Shown here piece after piece: positions 1-12,900 of a stretch of DNA of 64,000 nt (positions are counted from its first letter, which is position 1; each line of letters begins with the position of its first letter). The translations under genes were made by a program, and so were the position numbers. Under the pieces are notes generated by a model. The model made no database searches. It was not told the DNA's origin and saw only the letters and a list, made by a program, of their open reading frames with translations. This DNA is from Albula goreensis. Lineage: Eukaryota; Chordata; Actinopteri; Albuliformes; Albulidae. Location of the stretch: NCBI GenBank assembly GCA_022829145.1, contig CM040761.1, positions 18,511,245-18,575,244 on the forward strand, written 5' to 3'.

Positions 1-430
1 TGTGGAGGGCGCTTGGAGAGGCGGAGGCCCGCGAATCCATTTTTCACTACCCACCACCCCCATCCCCCACGGGATCTCAGATTAATTTGCTCGGTCCGCA
101 TAAGCGATCGGCGTGGACAAGTACCACTGGGACTCAGAGACGCTGCGGCGGCTCAGTGATGGAACCCCCGGCGGGCGCGCTGCGTATCCACGGTGTCAGC
201 TCACATGTCGGTGCGCATGTGGCGCTTGGCGAGGGGCTGGTGGTATGGCCGTGAACAGCGCAGGCGCAAGGGAGCGGCTCCGGAGCTGGAATGGGCGGGC
301 GGTGAGAAATACAGCACCGCCCTTTCTCCTGCTCCTTTCTTAAGACTCTGAGCTGCAACGCCTGTGGCTCTCCCAGCAGGATCTGCTGCAGATTTCTGGG
401 TAGCTCACGGCAGATATCGACCCAACCCAT
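1..430. promoter_or_regulatory. CpG-rich patch within a dpp10 intron
   Basis: By eye there are about 30 CpG dinucleotides in the first 360 bases, whereas most of the window is CpG-poor and AT-rich. GC boxes (gggcgg) occur near 295-302. It lies in the intron before the exon at 748 and may be the edge of a larger island. It could mark an internal promoter or regulatory element, or be a recent GC-rich insertion. Small ORFs on both strands resemble no protein I know. Confidence 0.4.
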
Positions 431-747
431 TCCTGTAGACCCTCAAGATCTTGTTTTATAATAGAATTGTATCAGTGGTTTGCCTTGTATGAGAGCAACA
501 AAAGTTAATGTTGACAAAATATTTTTTTGACATATTGGATTTTTCATGTTCGATTTTAGAATAAAAATAACATACATTGAATGGATGTCACTGTAATGGA
601 GGTGGATTGTTTTTATCAGAGCTAACCTGCAGAGTTAACACATCTCAGGTCTGCTTGTTTTCTTGCTAAGGGTAACATTGATTCACTTCTATAAGAATGG
701 GGGTGGGACATTTAACTGTTCACATATATGGGATTTTCTGTTTTCAG
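431..747. other. dpp10: dpp10 intron, 3' end of the intron entering the window
   Basis: AT-rich non-coding sequence ending at the acceptor ttttcag (741-747). The expected preceding exon was searched for and not found, so it lies upstream of base 1. Confidence 0.7.
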
Positions 748-902
748 AGGAGATCCTGGGGTCCCATGTTGCGCATTGGTGGTCCCCTGATGGAGAGAGA
801 CTCGCATTCCTGGCCATCAATGACTCCCTGGTGCCGAACATGATCCTCCCTCAGTTTACTGGGGACCAGTACCCCAAAGCTAAGCACTACCCGTACCCCA
901 AG
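748..902 (+). CDS. dpp10: dpp10 exon a: propeller segment after the double-Glu motif
   Basis: Acceptor ttttcag, donor gtaaag. The first two bases complete a Glu codon split by the intron, followed by 51 whole codons starting [15 protein letters not shown] and ending YPYPK. In DPP4 the matching EE pair binds the substrate N-terminus; here the first Glu straddles the junction. INDS is a possible N-glycosylation site. The preceding exon, which should end in a WxYE-type sequence, is not in bases 1-747. Confidence 0.93.
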
Positions 903-3900
903 GTAAAGGACGGTGTTTATGATTCTACATGGAGGGAACTGGGGAGCGTGCGTGGTTAACCCTGTAGGTGCAGGTCCTGATTGGGTAGCTGCTATGTGAA
1001 ATGATAACAAGGAAAAGGTAGGTGAATGCAGTATCAGGGTTATATGTGCGCTTGCTGTTATTTCCATGTATTTCCAATATCTGATTGAATTGGAGAGACT
1101 TTGATGCTACTGTAGCTGCAGCTCATGCAACTGGATCTCTGTTGGGTCCGCAGCGCTTTTCTCAGGTTATGAAATGTCTGGGTTTTTTCAGTATAGATTT
1201 ATCATGCATATTAAGGTAAAACACTCTTTTTACTATCCATAGGATAGTTTATGATTCATTCCAAATTCCGATAAAGTTATGAGATAGAGTAGGATCTGCT
1301 TCCCTTTTAGGAACTTAGCACTCTGTTGCCCAAAATGGGAGATATGAGCACGCTGCAAATGTAATGACCAAGGTCTCCAGCTACGGAAACAAAACTCTTA
1401 TTCAAACGCTGTAGCAGCCATTGATGTGCTCGCTCATAATTCAGAACTGTTTACAAATCCACCACACTCTATGAATTTGAATTATAACTTAAAGGATGTG
1501 TTATTTTATTGAATTAAATTCTAATGTCACTGGTTGCTCAGTTGTGTAATTACATTTATTCACTGCTGGCAGTGGGCGTGATGGGTATGATGTGAATCTG
1601 GTTAAATTATTTGAAAAATTATAATCTGAGTTCCAGAGAATGCTGTATTTTCATACATTTTCTATAGATTCTTCCAAATACCTCAGATGATTATCAACTA
1701 AAAATGGAAAGTAGTAAAAAACATTTCATGTCTTGTTTCTGAATGGGCCTGTCTCTTTGATACAAATCAAACACACAGAACTCAAAGGAACAAAGCTATG
1801 AATAGAAACCAATCTGAGTAAAGAAATTATTTGCCTTTTACAAAATGATAATCACTGGTACCCAAATAAGAAGTTACCAGGATTGACCTTCAGTGTCAGT
1901 ACATCTGTCGTCTAGTCTCTTATCCGCAGTGCTTCATGAGTCTGTTCCGTAAGTTCCATAGACAAATACTGTCAGGCATGCCACTGCCTTGCAGTCTCTC
2001 TCCGGGGCAGAAACTCATTCTTGTGACAGATGTTTTGGGAGACAGTTTTAGAAAAGCTTTCCTCGGTGTCATTTCAGCGTTTCAGCTGTTGAGGTTGAGA
2101 GCAGCACTTGGGCTTTGTGATGTGGCAAGCGGCCAAGAATTTTTAATCTAGATTTTAAATAGATGCTATTGATCCATGTTGGGGATGAGATGAAGAAGGG
2201 GGCAGAGTTAGACATGTGGCATTCATGCTTCAGTGCCAGCCCTGCTCCTTGCAGAGAAAGTAAGGTTAAAAAAAAAAACAGCTGGTGAACATCTGAAAAG
2301 GTCAACTCCAAACAGTGCTGTAGCCAGCACAGTGAGGTCTCCCACTGTGAGTCAGAATGTTCCACAGGTTCCATAGCCGGCACATTGAGTGGGATTCTGC
2401 AGACTGTGAAATGTTCATAATTTAAAGAATTTTTAAAACTAAAAAATTCATTTAATTCATTTGGTTCATCTCAGTGTTTGTCAAGGGAAAATGACAAGGA
2501 TAACAGTGTAACTATACACCATTAAGTCTGCATAATTGTATCAAAAGCATGGCATAACACCTGTCATAAACAGTAGCGATAAATATCATGACACAAACAG
2601 CAGCTTCTTTCAGATTCTAAACTATGATAGATCCCTATGTTAGCCTTATGGCATGTGAAATAGCAATGTGTGATGACACTTGTGTCATAACACATGTCAT
2701 GCTTTGAGGACAAATGGCACAGTTGACATAATGTAAATGACATGACAGCAGCACATGGTCAAAATGTTTATACCAATCCTCCCTCAAATATTTTTTTTTC
2801 CAGTTGAGAGATCAAACCAGTTTTAAAAAATTCTGTCGGCAGAAGGTAACCGTTTAATTGACATTACAGGGCACCTGAATTCTCTGAACTCAAGCTCACA
2901 ATGGAAGAACACAATCCTGTCAAAAACATCCAGGCATTTACTGTGAAGCGCCATCTGTTTCAGAAGCAACTTCAACAGCACCGCACACTTCCTCTTTTCC
3001 AAGGAAGGAAGTCCTCCCCACTCTCAATGTGTTGATAATCCTGTAATCGATCAGATTTTACCAGTTGCTTTCAGGATTTTGCTGCCATAAAGAAGCGCAT
3101 AAACATTCCCTTCATGCGTCAAAGGCCACATCAAGGACATAACCGAGACACAGCAGTAGAAACGGGGACTCATTCAAATGCGTTGTGATGACGGTCTCCG
3201 CAGTCTCCACCATCAGCTCCAGCTGCTTGAACTCTACTGCGACCTTGAAGAGTTCCGATTTCCTCAGGTCAGGCGCCAAGCTAGCATGACAGCTGAGGTT
3301 ATCTGGGTCTTCATAAATTCATGAACAAATGTGACCTCAGACAAGAATTGCTGGAGACTGCGGAAAACAGACATGATTTTGCATGATGTACCAAGACTGT
3401 CAGCTGCAAAGGCCACCCTGACATCGCTAAGATTTCGCAGTCCAAATCACCATGTAACTGCTCCCATTTGAAGCATGACTGCTGGTGAGTGAAGTGCAAT
3501 ATTACCTCTTGCACAGACGTAATTTAACACACAAAAGTTAAACAGTCTGTGTATGCTGTAGTAAGTAGGCTACCAGTTTCTCTCGGATTGCATCCGATCG
3601 GAGTACTGGTTACTTAGCATGCTAGTTAGGGGGCTTGACTTGCACCCTTAAGACGACAGGTTCAATTTGCATGGAGTGCACACCTGTTTTACCATTGAGC
3701 AAGGTGCTCAACCCAAATTGCTCAGTAAATATAAACTAATAATTGTACACATTTCTCCAGAAATACAAACTTTGTAAGTTGCTGTTGATAAGGGCATCAG
3801 CCAAACACCTGAATGCGATGCAAACCGGAATAGTTTCTAACAGCATTGTATCATCGAAGGAGGAAGATGCCAGAAACTCAAAAGCTGAAGATGATGTGAA

Positions 3901-6900
3901 AATGATTTGTGAAAATGTATAGGAAAAGATTATGAGCTCATCTTGAATTTGAATTGTGCAGATTATGTGATACTGTGTTTACAATAGCAAAATAAAATAT
4001 ATTGTGCATTGATTCAGGTATCAATTTGAGTGAAACTTTTTACTCACCAAAATCATTGTCTTCATTTTAATATTCATAAGCATTACATTCATAGTACTCA
4101 AGTGCATCTATTCAACATATTAACTAGTCCTTTTCAGGGTCAAGTCGAGCTATTTCACAGTGTTTTTAAAGCTGACATTGTCTTAAAACATACTTAAATC
4201 CGTTCATTGTTCTCCTCTTTCCGCTGCAGTTTTTAAACAGAGTTTGGTCTGTCACCCACTCCACTGAAGAAGGTGAAAGTACTGAGAGCGCAGCTACAAG
4301 CACGCATATGACAAGTCAAGCAGCAGCTCATTAGCAGGGTGTTACTGCAGAATCCTATGAGTTGAGCCTAGCACTCCATACACTATATTTCACACCAAAC
4401 ATTTTTTCATTGCAAACTCTGCACAGTGAAGATGCAGACTTTTCTGAATTTGAATCAGCTGTTGTCAAAATTAAACAATTTCACTAAAATGCCATGAGAG
4501 TATTAGTTTCACTAAAATGAAGTGTTGTTTTTCACCTTAATAAAATCTACCAAAAGTCTATATGAAGCTTTTGTGTTAATTTCCTGCTTGTGGCTGATTC
4601 ATATTACTAACTCTCATACCTTCCCATGTTTTGACATTTCATGTCATTCATACATGATATTGCAGCATTCCCAATGTGAAATAAAGTCAAATAAAGTGAA
4701 AAAGATAATAAAAATGGCAGCCATGCTCTGGTTCTGATTCCTTCATTAGTACATGAGCTCAGGCGAATGGAGGTGGGATAGCCCTTGTGAGACTGCTGCA
4801 GATCCTCCATTATAAAGAGTAACCAATCATGTCTCTCTTTCCCCTCAGGTCCTCGTCTGCAAATTACTATCTTTTTTTTTTTTTTTTTAAAGGAATTCTG
4901 CAGTCTATAACCTGTGTGAGACAGCGATTTTAATATTGCAGGGAAATCAACCAAAAAACACCTAGGAGGCATTTACAACATAAATTTTATGGCTTCATCA
5001 TCACTCAGTCCTCACATTAAGGTCTTTATGTTATTCACTTAAGGATTGTACGTTAAACACAGATCTGTTTATGGCTAAATCAGGATAGGTCTGCTGGAGG
5101 ACTATCTGCTGTTCATGGTCATTACACATGATATACCATTGTAATTATGAAAAAAATCTACAATTTATGATGATGTATTAAGCCATAATATCCAGTTCAT
5201 TTTGGGGTTGTATTAATTGATTTCCTCACTGACCACAGCCTAACCAAAAATCCAGACTCCAGCAGTGGGAGCGCATTTCAGCCTCGGTATTACAGATGTG
5301 TTTTCTGTTAAAGGTCTCAACAAAGACATTCATTTATGATTTCTGTATTATTCCTGCTGGTACTAAGACAGAAGCGCTTTGCAGTGCACAAAAAAGGTGA
5401 ATGGGCTACAATAAATGAAATACATCCGCAGCTACATCCGTATACATCTGGATAATTTATAAAGAGTAATTGGTAAATTGGGATTCGCCAATGAGAGAAG
5501 AATCCAGAACAGATTGATTATAGTCATTTAGAAGGAATCAAATGTGATGAGTGATAGAGTTAATAGTCAAAACAGTAAAAAAAGTGAAAGAAGCTTAAAA
5601 ATTATTGCAGTTACAGCAGCTAGGCTCACAATTCTTGCCAGTAAGCTTTCTTATATAGGCCTCACAGTGACTGACATGACTGCTTGATATCTCAATAGGC
5701 TGGACAGCCTAATCCAAGTGTTAAGCTGTACGTGGTGAACCTGTATGGACCAACCCATACTCAGGAACTAACACCCCCAGACAGCCTGAAAGTCAGGTAA
5801 GAAGAATACCTATCCCAAATTAGGCACAGCTTTAATTTAGGGGATGAAAATATAAGACCAGATTACTCACCTCTTTTTGGCATTCAAATTTTGGCACCAA
5901 AGTCGGTTGGTTCCTAATTTAGCAATGCTCCAAAATTAACATGGAAGCTGTGACATACCTAATGTGCACACAGTAATTAGTTGATCTAAAATGGAGAACC
6001 ATGAAAAAAATACTTGGGGTTCTATTTTTATAGTCAAAACCTTTGGTACAATGACAAAAGTATGTATTGGTCTGGAGATGAAAAGAATTGAAAATGTCAA
6101 ATTTTGAATCCTGTTCTCAGCGAGAGAAATAAAAATGGGATAAATTATAAATGAATGTTGCATGAATGAATGTTGACATGTGACATCACCACACAGGGAA
6201 TACTACGTGGCAATGGTCAAATGGATCAGCCATACCAACGCAGTGGTGCGGTGGCTGAACCGGCCGCAGAATGTGTCCGTCCTCACCGTGTGCGACACCA
6301 CCATTGGTGCCTGCATCAAGGTAAGTACTGTAGGCCCCTTTTCATATCAGCCATACCGATGATATACTGTTTTTACACCATAGATACAGACTTATCTTCA
6401 TTATTTTGTTATTACCCTTTTATATAATTTAGGGGTCTGCTAATGCAAAAGAGTTTTTTAAACTATTTATTATTCTGTAAGTAGAAAATATTTCATACTG
6501 TGTTTTCTGAGAATATTTTATTTGTGCAATCTGTAGAGAAAAGAACTGGTGTGGAATACCATGAAATAGTGCAGGATTGTTCATCGATTCATCCATTTTT
6601 CCAGTGGAGTGTAAGAGCTTGGTGCCCAGAAGAAGTGGATTTTCAGTTCAATCAAGCAGAGAAGCTCCAGTTAGCCATTATACTCAGTACTGTTTACATC
6701 AGTGAAACATTAAACAATGAATGGGATGTAATTCCAGCAAGATTGTAAGCATGCTCACAAATGGCCACATCTCCGACTCCCAGTTACAGGGTTATTAAAT
6801 GACTAACTTAAGGGAGTCTTAAACCTGGAGTCATTTTACAGAGTAAAAGCTAGAATGTAATTAATTGTTTTATTTAAATGGGTTTATTTTATTTGTCCCT

Positions 6901-9900
6901 ACCCAGAAGTAATTAATTTAATATTAAGGTTTTAATATTGCAAATTGTTTTTAAACATTGATTGCAGTGCTTTTGGTTTGCTTATTTTAGAGACACGAGG
7001 AAACTTCTGACCTGTGGCTGACCAAGCAGGTACATTCGCTTTATGCATAATATGCTTATGAAGCCAGATATTCTCTGTTATTGTATGATGTGTATGATAA
7101 TCATTTTGTCATTAAAAATGTTGCATGTATACAAATGTATGCAATAGAATAGCTTGAGCAGAATGCTAAACAATCATCAGCAATACCTTATAAACTCTAG
7201 TGACATTTGTCAGTAACATATTTGTAACTATCTGATGTTTGCTGTAGAATCAGGAGCCAGTTTTCTCAAATGATGGCACTAAGTTCTTCCTGACGGTTCC
7301 AGTCAAGCAGGGAGGGCAGGGAGAATTCCATCACATTGCTATGTTTACGACACAGGTGAGTCCTCTCACATCATTTTAGTGTCATATAAAGTCCACTTTC
7401 CCATAATTGAGAATTTCCCAACAGTGTCTCCCTAGTGGGCCTAGTTGTTATGAAGCAGAGAGTAATCAATATACAGTAGGTCTGGGTTCTACTGGCCCAG
7501 GCACAGCAAAACCCTATATCCCAGCTGGTGAGCTCTCAATGGCTTTACATAGAGAAATATATTTTATATTTTTTTAAACCTTTGTCTCGTATGTATTTTT
7601 AGGCTTAAAGACAACCCAAACCTTTGTTGTAGCAAACTCCAAAAATATTCAGACATATATACAGGGGACAAGTTAACAATACAGTCAGAACATCTATAAC
7701 ATAAAACAGTTGCTCGCTTCATGTAAAATTTCCTTTATTTTCATCTTAAAATCACCAAGGGGTCTAAATCTCCCATGTTATAATGAACTGTGTTGGAAAA
7801 CAATTCCAAAGTATGGAAAAATTGTGGCAGCAGCAACATTTTATGCCTTTGTTTTCAGTATTCTTTGTTTTTTCCGTTTTGTTTTCTCCCAGTCCAGGGC
7901 TGATCAGAGCGAGGTTCGCCACTTAACATCGGGCAACTGGGAGGTGACCAAGGTGCTAGCTTATGATGAAAGCAATCACAGCATGTGAGTTTGATCTTTC
8001 CCTCTCTGTGGGTGGTGTGCTGAAGTGACAATAATACCTAAAGGCTGTGTTTGAGTTTCCATTATATCACTGGGGTTTAGACTTGGACCGAGAAAGCTAT
8101 AGCCCTGAGGCTTTTGAGAATGAAAGAGCAGAGGCTGCAAACTTCAGAAAGCTCCGTTCTCGGCTGCTCTAATGTGTTCCTATTTAAATAATGGAAATCG
8201 GTAGCAACAACCAAAGAATTAACCACAACTCAAAGAAAATTCATAACACACTTTCATAAAAAACGAGTTTCCAAGAGTGGTCTTCATCAAAGCTCTCATG
8301 GTAATTGTAGAGTTACGTCTTCTTTATGGTCTCACAATCACAGGCAGGCAGCATTAGATGCAGACCTGTGAGACACATGAATTTTGATGGGTTTTCTCTG
8401 TCTACTTGTGTCAGTTTGAATGTGAAATCCCCATCATAAACCATATGCTTTTACTTAGTTGCATTTTATGTTATGTCAACATTATATTATTTCCTCTATC
8501 ATAATCAGTTTTTTTTTTTTTTTTTTTTTTTTACACTCCGCCCCACTGGGTATGAATTGGGTTGCAGAACTGGGAAGCACACTTTTTATGATAGTGAGAA
8601 AATTTAATCATTCTTGGACCTCGATGAAGCCCTTTATTTAGGCACATGGCCAATTCACCACATTTACAGAGCTTATATTCAATTTCTCTGCATAAAAAGT
8701 TTTTTTGGCACTCTTGTGTAAGGACTGATGATGATGATGGGACTCCTTAGTGTGCACAATACTCAGACGAAAAGCTAAGGAACGAATTCCTCAACCACTA
8801 AGGTCTCGAAGGAGACAGATTAGAGGGAACAAATCCCTAAAACAAAATAAATACACTCCTGTGGGAGAATCCCAACTCCAAGATAAATAAAAAGAAACCA
8901 AGACTTCAGGAGTGAAAAACTAATAGCTCTTGATATATAAAGAGCAAACTGCAAAGTACAACGCAGATACTTCAGCACCAAAATTCTTCGGCGGGTGAAC
9001 AAGGATCAATCCCGCAAGAAAAAGAAAATAAAGAACTTCCTATAAAGATTCCTACATTATACTTACACACCAGGCATACTAAGCCAAAAACCAGAGAACA
9101 AACTCTCTGCCAAACCAGGCGAAGTGTATAGACGACACTAACGCAAAGAAATGCTGAAGCCCTGGGTAATATAAAGACCTCACACACCTGAAACCAATTA
9201 CTAATCGGCCACACCTAGCAATCAGCCGATAACCAAAAGAACATAGTTAGCTTCCCGACGATAGTGCAGGTGAGAAAGCACAAAACAAATAATAAAACCA
9301 AAGATAGCACCTGCAATCATGACATGCTTGTATTATAATTTTGTTGTTGCAGTCCACATTCCAGACAAGGATGCACAGTTTAAGGCTATCAAGTGTTGAC
9401 ATGCAGAAATACAACTCACAAATATCACACATGTCTTTGTGAATCAAGGGATTTCTTCATGTTCTGAGACTGTTCTGAGTAAGGCAGGCTCCCACAATAC
9501 CAAACTGTTTGCAGCTGTACCTCGACACATTAATTATTCAAAAGATTCTTTCCTTTTGTAGGTTTAAATCAGCAGTGTGAGGTTGTCTATAAAATGTTTA
9601 TATGACTCATGAATGATTTTATTATTAGCTTTGTGTGAAATTGTGTTTGGAAGGCTAAATTGGTTGAGAAGTGAGAATTAATTTTTTTAATTAATTTTAC
9701 TTGCATTGTTCAGGAGTGATTACTGACCTTGGGCCTAATTGGTACCTGGATTTGATTAGCTTTCATCAATTGTTTGTTTTTTCTCTACAAACACATGTTG
9801 ATAATTTCAATCACTGAAATGTATTTGCAAGCCCGTGTTTGAAAGGAAAATGGTTATAAAGGCATCTCGTTTCAAGTCGAAGAACACAAATCCATTACAT

Positions 9901-12900
9901 CATGGCCAATATCTACCCACAAAGTAGTATCTCTGGAAGAAAACAAGTAATAAGAAAAACAAAAATCTTGATTTTTATTCCCATGGTACTGCCTTTACTA
10001 CAATACTCACCTGAATTATTTCTGCCTGCTTCTCTGTCAGAAATTTAAGCAGCACACATGCTCAGTAACTGTGTCTCCTGGAAAAGGCATATCCTGCAAT
10101 TCATGTGCACAGATGGACAAATTATTATTTTATCTGGATGGGATGAAAGCAAACCAGGGCATAGGATGAACCATCCTATGAATCTTATTTAATCCAAGTT
10201 TTCTGGAACCAATGAAATATATATTTAATTCTGGAATTGTGTATTCCTGCCAAGAAATGAGGGTAGATAGATATACACTTACTTAAGCAGTATTTATTCT
10301 GGGCGGAATGATCAAACAGAGATTTTAAGTAGTTTCCCTTGACCATCTACTGTGACATGGTTTAATTTCGCACAACCATTCCAAGATCAAACATTTCTTA
10401 TGATGTTAAGAAGCTCTTAAACAATTTTAGAATTTAAAAGATTTCATGGGCTTTGGTAAGTGCAGTGTTTTCTTCATGTCTGATGTTTGTGTTTGTTTTA
10501 CCCAACTAGATATTTCCTTAGCACAGAATTTTCTGCTCGAAGGAGACACCTATTCAGGTAAACAATCACTCAATTTTACAACCTATTTTTCAGTTGTTTC
10601 ATCCTGTCGTAAAATTATGCTACTGTACACATTAGAAAAGCCTGCTTGTCAAGACCATTTTGGTGAATACAATTTAGCAAATGCGTAACCTTGTGAAACA
10701 TAATGGCACTTTTTATAATGTACTTCAACTGCATACCAACCCTTTCTCCTTTTAAATGCTCGAAACAAATTAATTACAGCTGCAGTTAAGTAACCATTTT
10801 TACTTGCAATTTACAAAATGTCATATTCAAAGCCAGAATAACACTCATGAAACATTCACAGGAAGTGGATTTGGATTCTCTATTACAAAAGAGTTTTTAG
10901 CATAAAATGCATAGGCTAAATTTAGTTTGATAACATCACAAACCCAACCATCTGCTCATCATATACCAGCACCTAGTTTCATGGGTATCAGTGTAATGCC
11001 ATGTTTATTACGAACGACACTATAAATGTGTGTTCGTATGCTATATTGCTGATATTGTGCTGGTATCTGATGTGTCTTTGAAGTACAAGCAGGGACATGG
11101 GGCAGGGAGTGTGAGGACTAGGAATCTACTCAACAGACGTGTCTGATCTCTGCATTTAGACAGTGATTGATATAGCTGCCTTTTCAGCAGTTTATCCCTC
11201 AATCCCTTATTAAAATGTCATTAACAAATAATGTTGTCATTTTAAGGTACATTGCTGGTTATTTTTTGTGAAAACATTTGCTTGTGGCTAGAAAATACAA
11301 AAAAAAATGCATTGCAGCACCATTTCTTAGTGTATTAATATTTTATTGGGGATAAGAAGATATATCCTTCAAAATGTTTTCTTTTCGTTCTAAAATAGAA
11401 TGGCATACACCCTCAGAAAGAATAAAGTCAGATTTAATTGAAGTGCATTTGCCTTGAAAGAGATTGTGTTTCATTGAATCCACTGTTTAGATACATGGTG
11501 ACTGAATTCAGAAATTCATATTGCTTGTATTTTATTCATATTTTGACTAAATGGATTCGCTAATGGATGTTAGCGAATGCTAAATTGAAATCTTGTGTTG
11601 TTCTCATCTCAAGCGTCTCTACTGTTGACCCGTTTTCCCGCAACTGCCTGACATGTGAGCTTAGCAAGGCGCACTGCACTTTCTTCAGCGCCGACATCAG
11701 TCCGGACCATCAGCATGTTGTACTCCACTGTGAAGGTAAACCACATGTCTTGTTTTTTTTTTTTTTGTTTTTCTTTTGTTTTTCTTAAGTAAGCCTCATT
11801 GAGATTAAAAATCACTTTTACGAAAGAGATTACTATCATTGTAGTATTGAGCAAAGTTAGTTTCTCTAATGCACCCTGGTTTGCAGCATCAGTTTTAAAA
11901 TTGTTGTATCTTCCTGAGATGGTCAGAAATACTCAACCTCCCCTTATTGTTTGGCTCCAATTTTGGATTTGTGATGAAAAATCTTTATCACATCTTACAT
12001 AAGACATATTTCAGAATTATGCCATTATCGCAGTCAAGCATGAAAAGCCTCACATAGAAATTATCATTATAAATCATATATTTGAAAGCCAGTATTAGAT
12101 GCAGCAGTAATTCAATTAATCTGAAGGTAATAAAGTTCCCTTATGATGGCGATTAGCAGACCTGTTGTTATTTGTCCTTTTGCATGACATTTTTTTGTAG
12201 ATGTAAGAGTTGCGCCGTGGATAATCATTTCTCATTTTACAAAAAAAGGGTAAAATATAAAGAAGAATATAAAATAGCATATCACAATTACTCACACTAT
12301 TGTTAGCCTGATAGCATTGTTCCAAAGTGTCAAAAGCTGATTGATGTGGCAATCATTGTGATTTAACCAGATGATAAGACAGACTGTTTGTTGGTAGCAA
12401 CGCTTGCATAGGGCATGTTAATTTCTGAAAAACAATAACTCTATTGTTTGTACTAGTGTGAGTGGTGATGCAAGAAAATACAATAACTCAAGGGAAAAAG
12501 CGGCTTTGAACAACAAACATGCTTTATACATCATACAGCAAAAAAATTTACCACATAAATTGCATCTTGTTTCAAATAGTGGGTCTATGGCAGAAATGTA
12601 TTAGTACAAGCCTTTATTAAAGGAGGAACAGAGCAGGACAGCAGTATTTGGCTGTGCCATTTTTATGCTGAATTTCTCTATAAATTTCAGACCTTTGCAA
12701 TTGTGAATGTGGTACGGAATTGTAATCTTGTTTCTTCTTTTTTTTTTTAATTAAAAGCCATTTCTAGTGTAGTAACACACCCATTTAGTAAGCATGTCTA
12801 ATGAAACTCATTTGGTTACTGTCATGCTTGTGACTGGACTTGTTATCCAGTCCTGGCAGCCGTTTCCTGGTAGATTACAATTACAACATACTGTAGACAG

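Larger units (their letters stand above)
7985..10509. other. dpp10: dpp10 intron, 2.5 kb
   Basis: Between exons f and g. Contains a 24-base T-run (8509-8532) and the LTR-like block described separately (about 8740-9260). The rest is AT-rich without recognisable structure. Confidence 0.6.

Noticed and set aside
134-430. 98-codon minus-strand ORF in the CpG-rich patch
   Set aside because: GC-rich sequence gives open frames on both strands; no motif and no consistent splice sites.
4607-4972. 121-codon minus-strand ORF
   Set aside because: Contains a lysine run from the T homopolymer at 4872-4888 and no domain; intronic.
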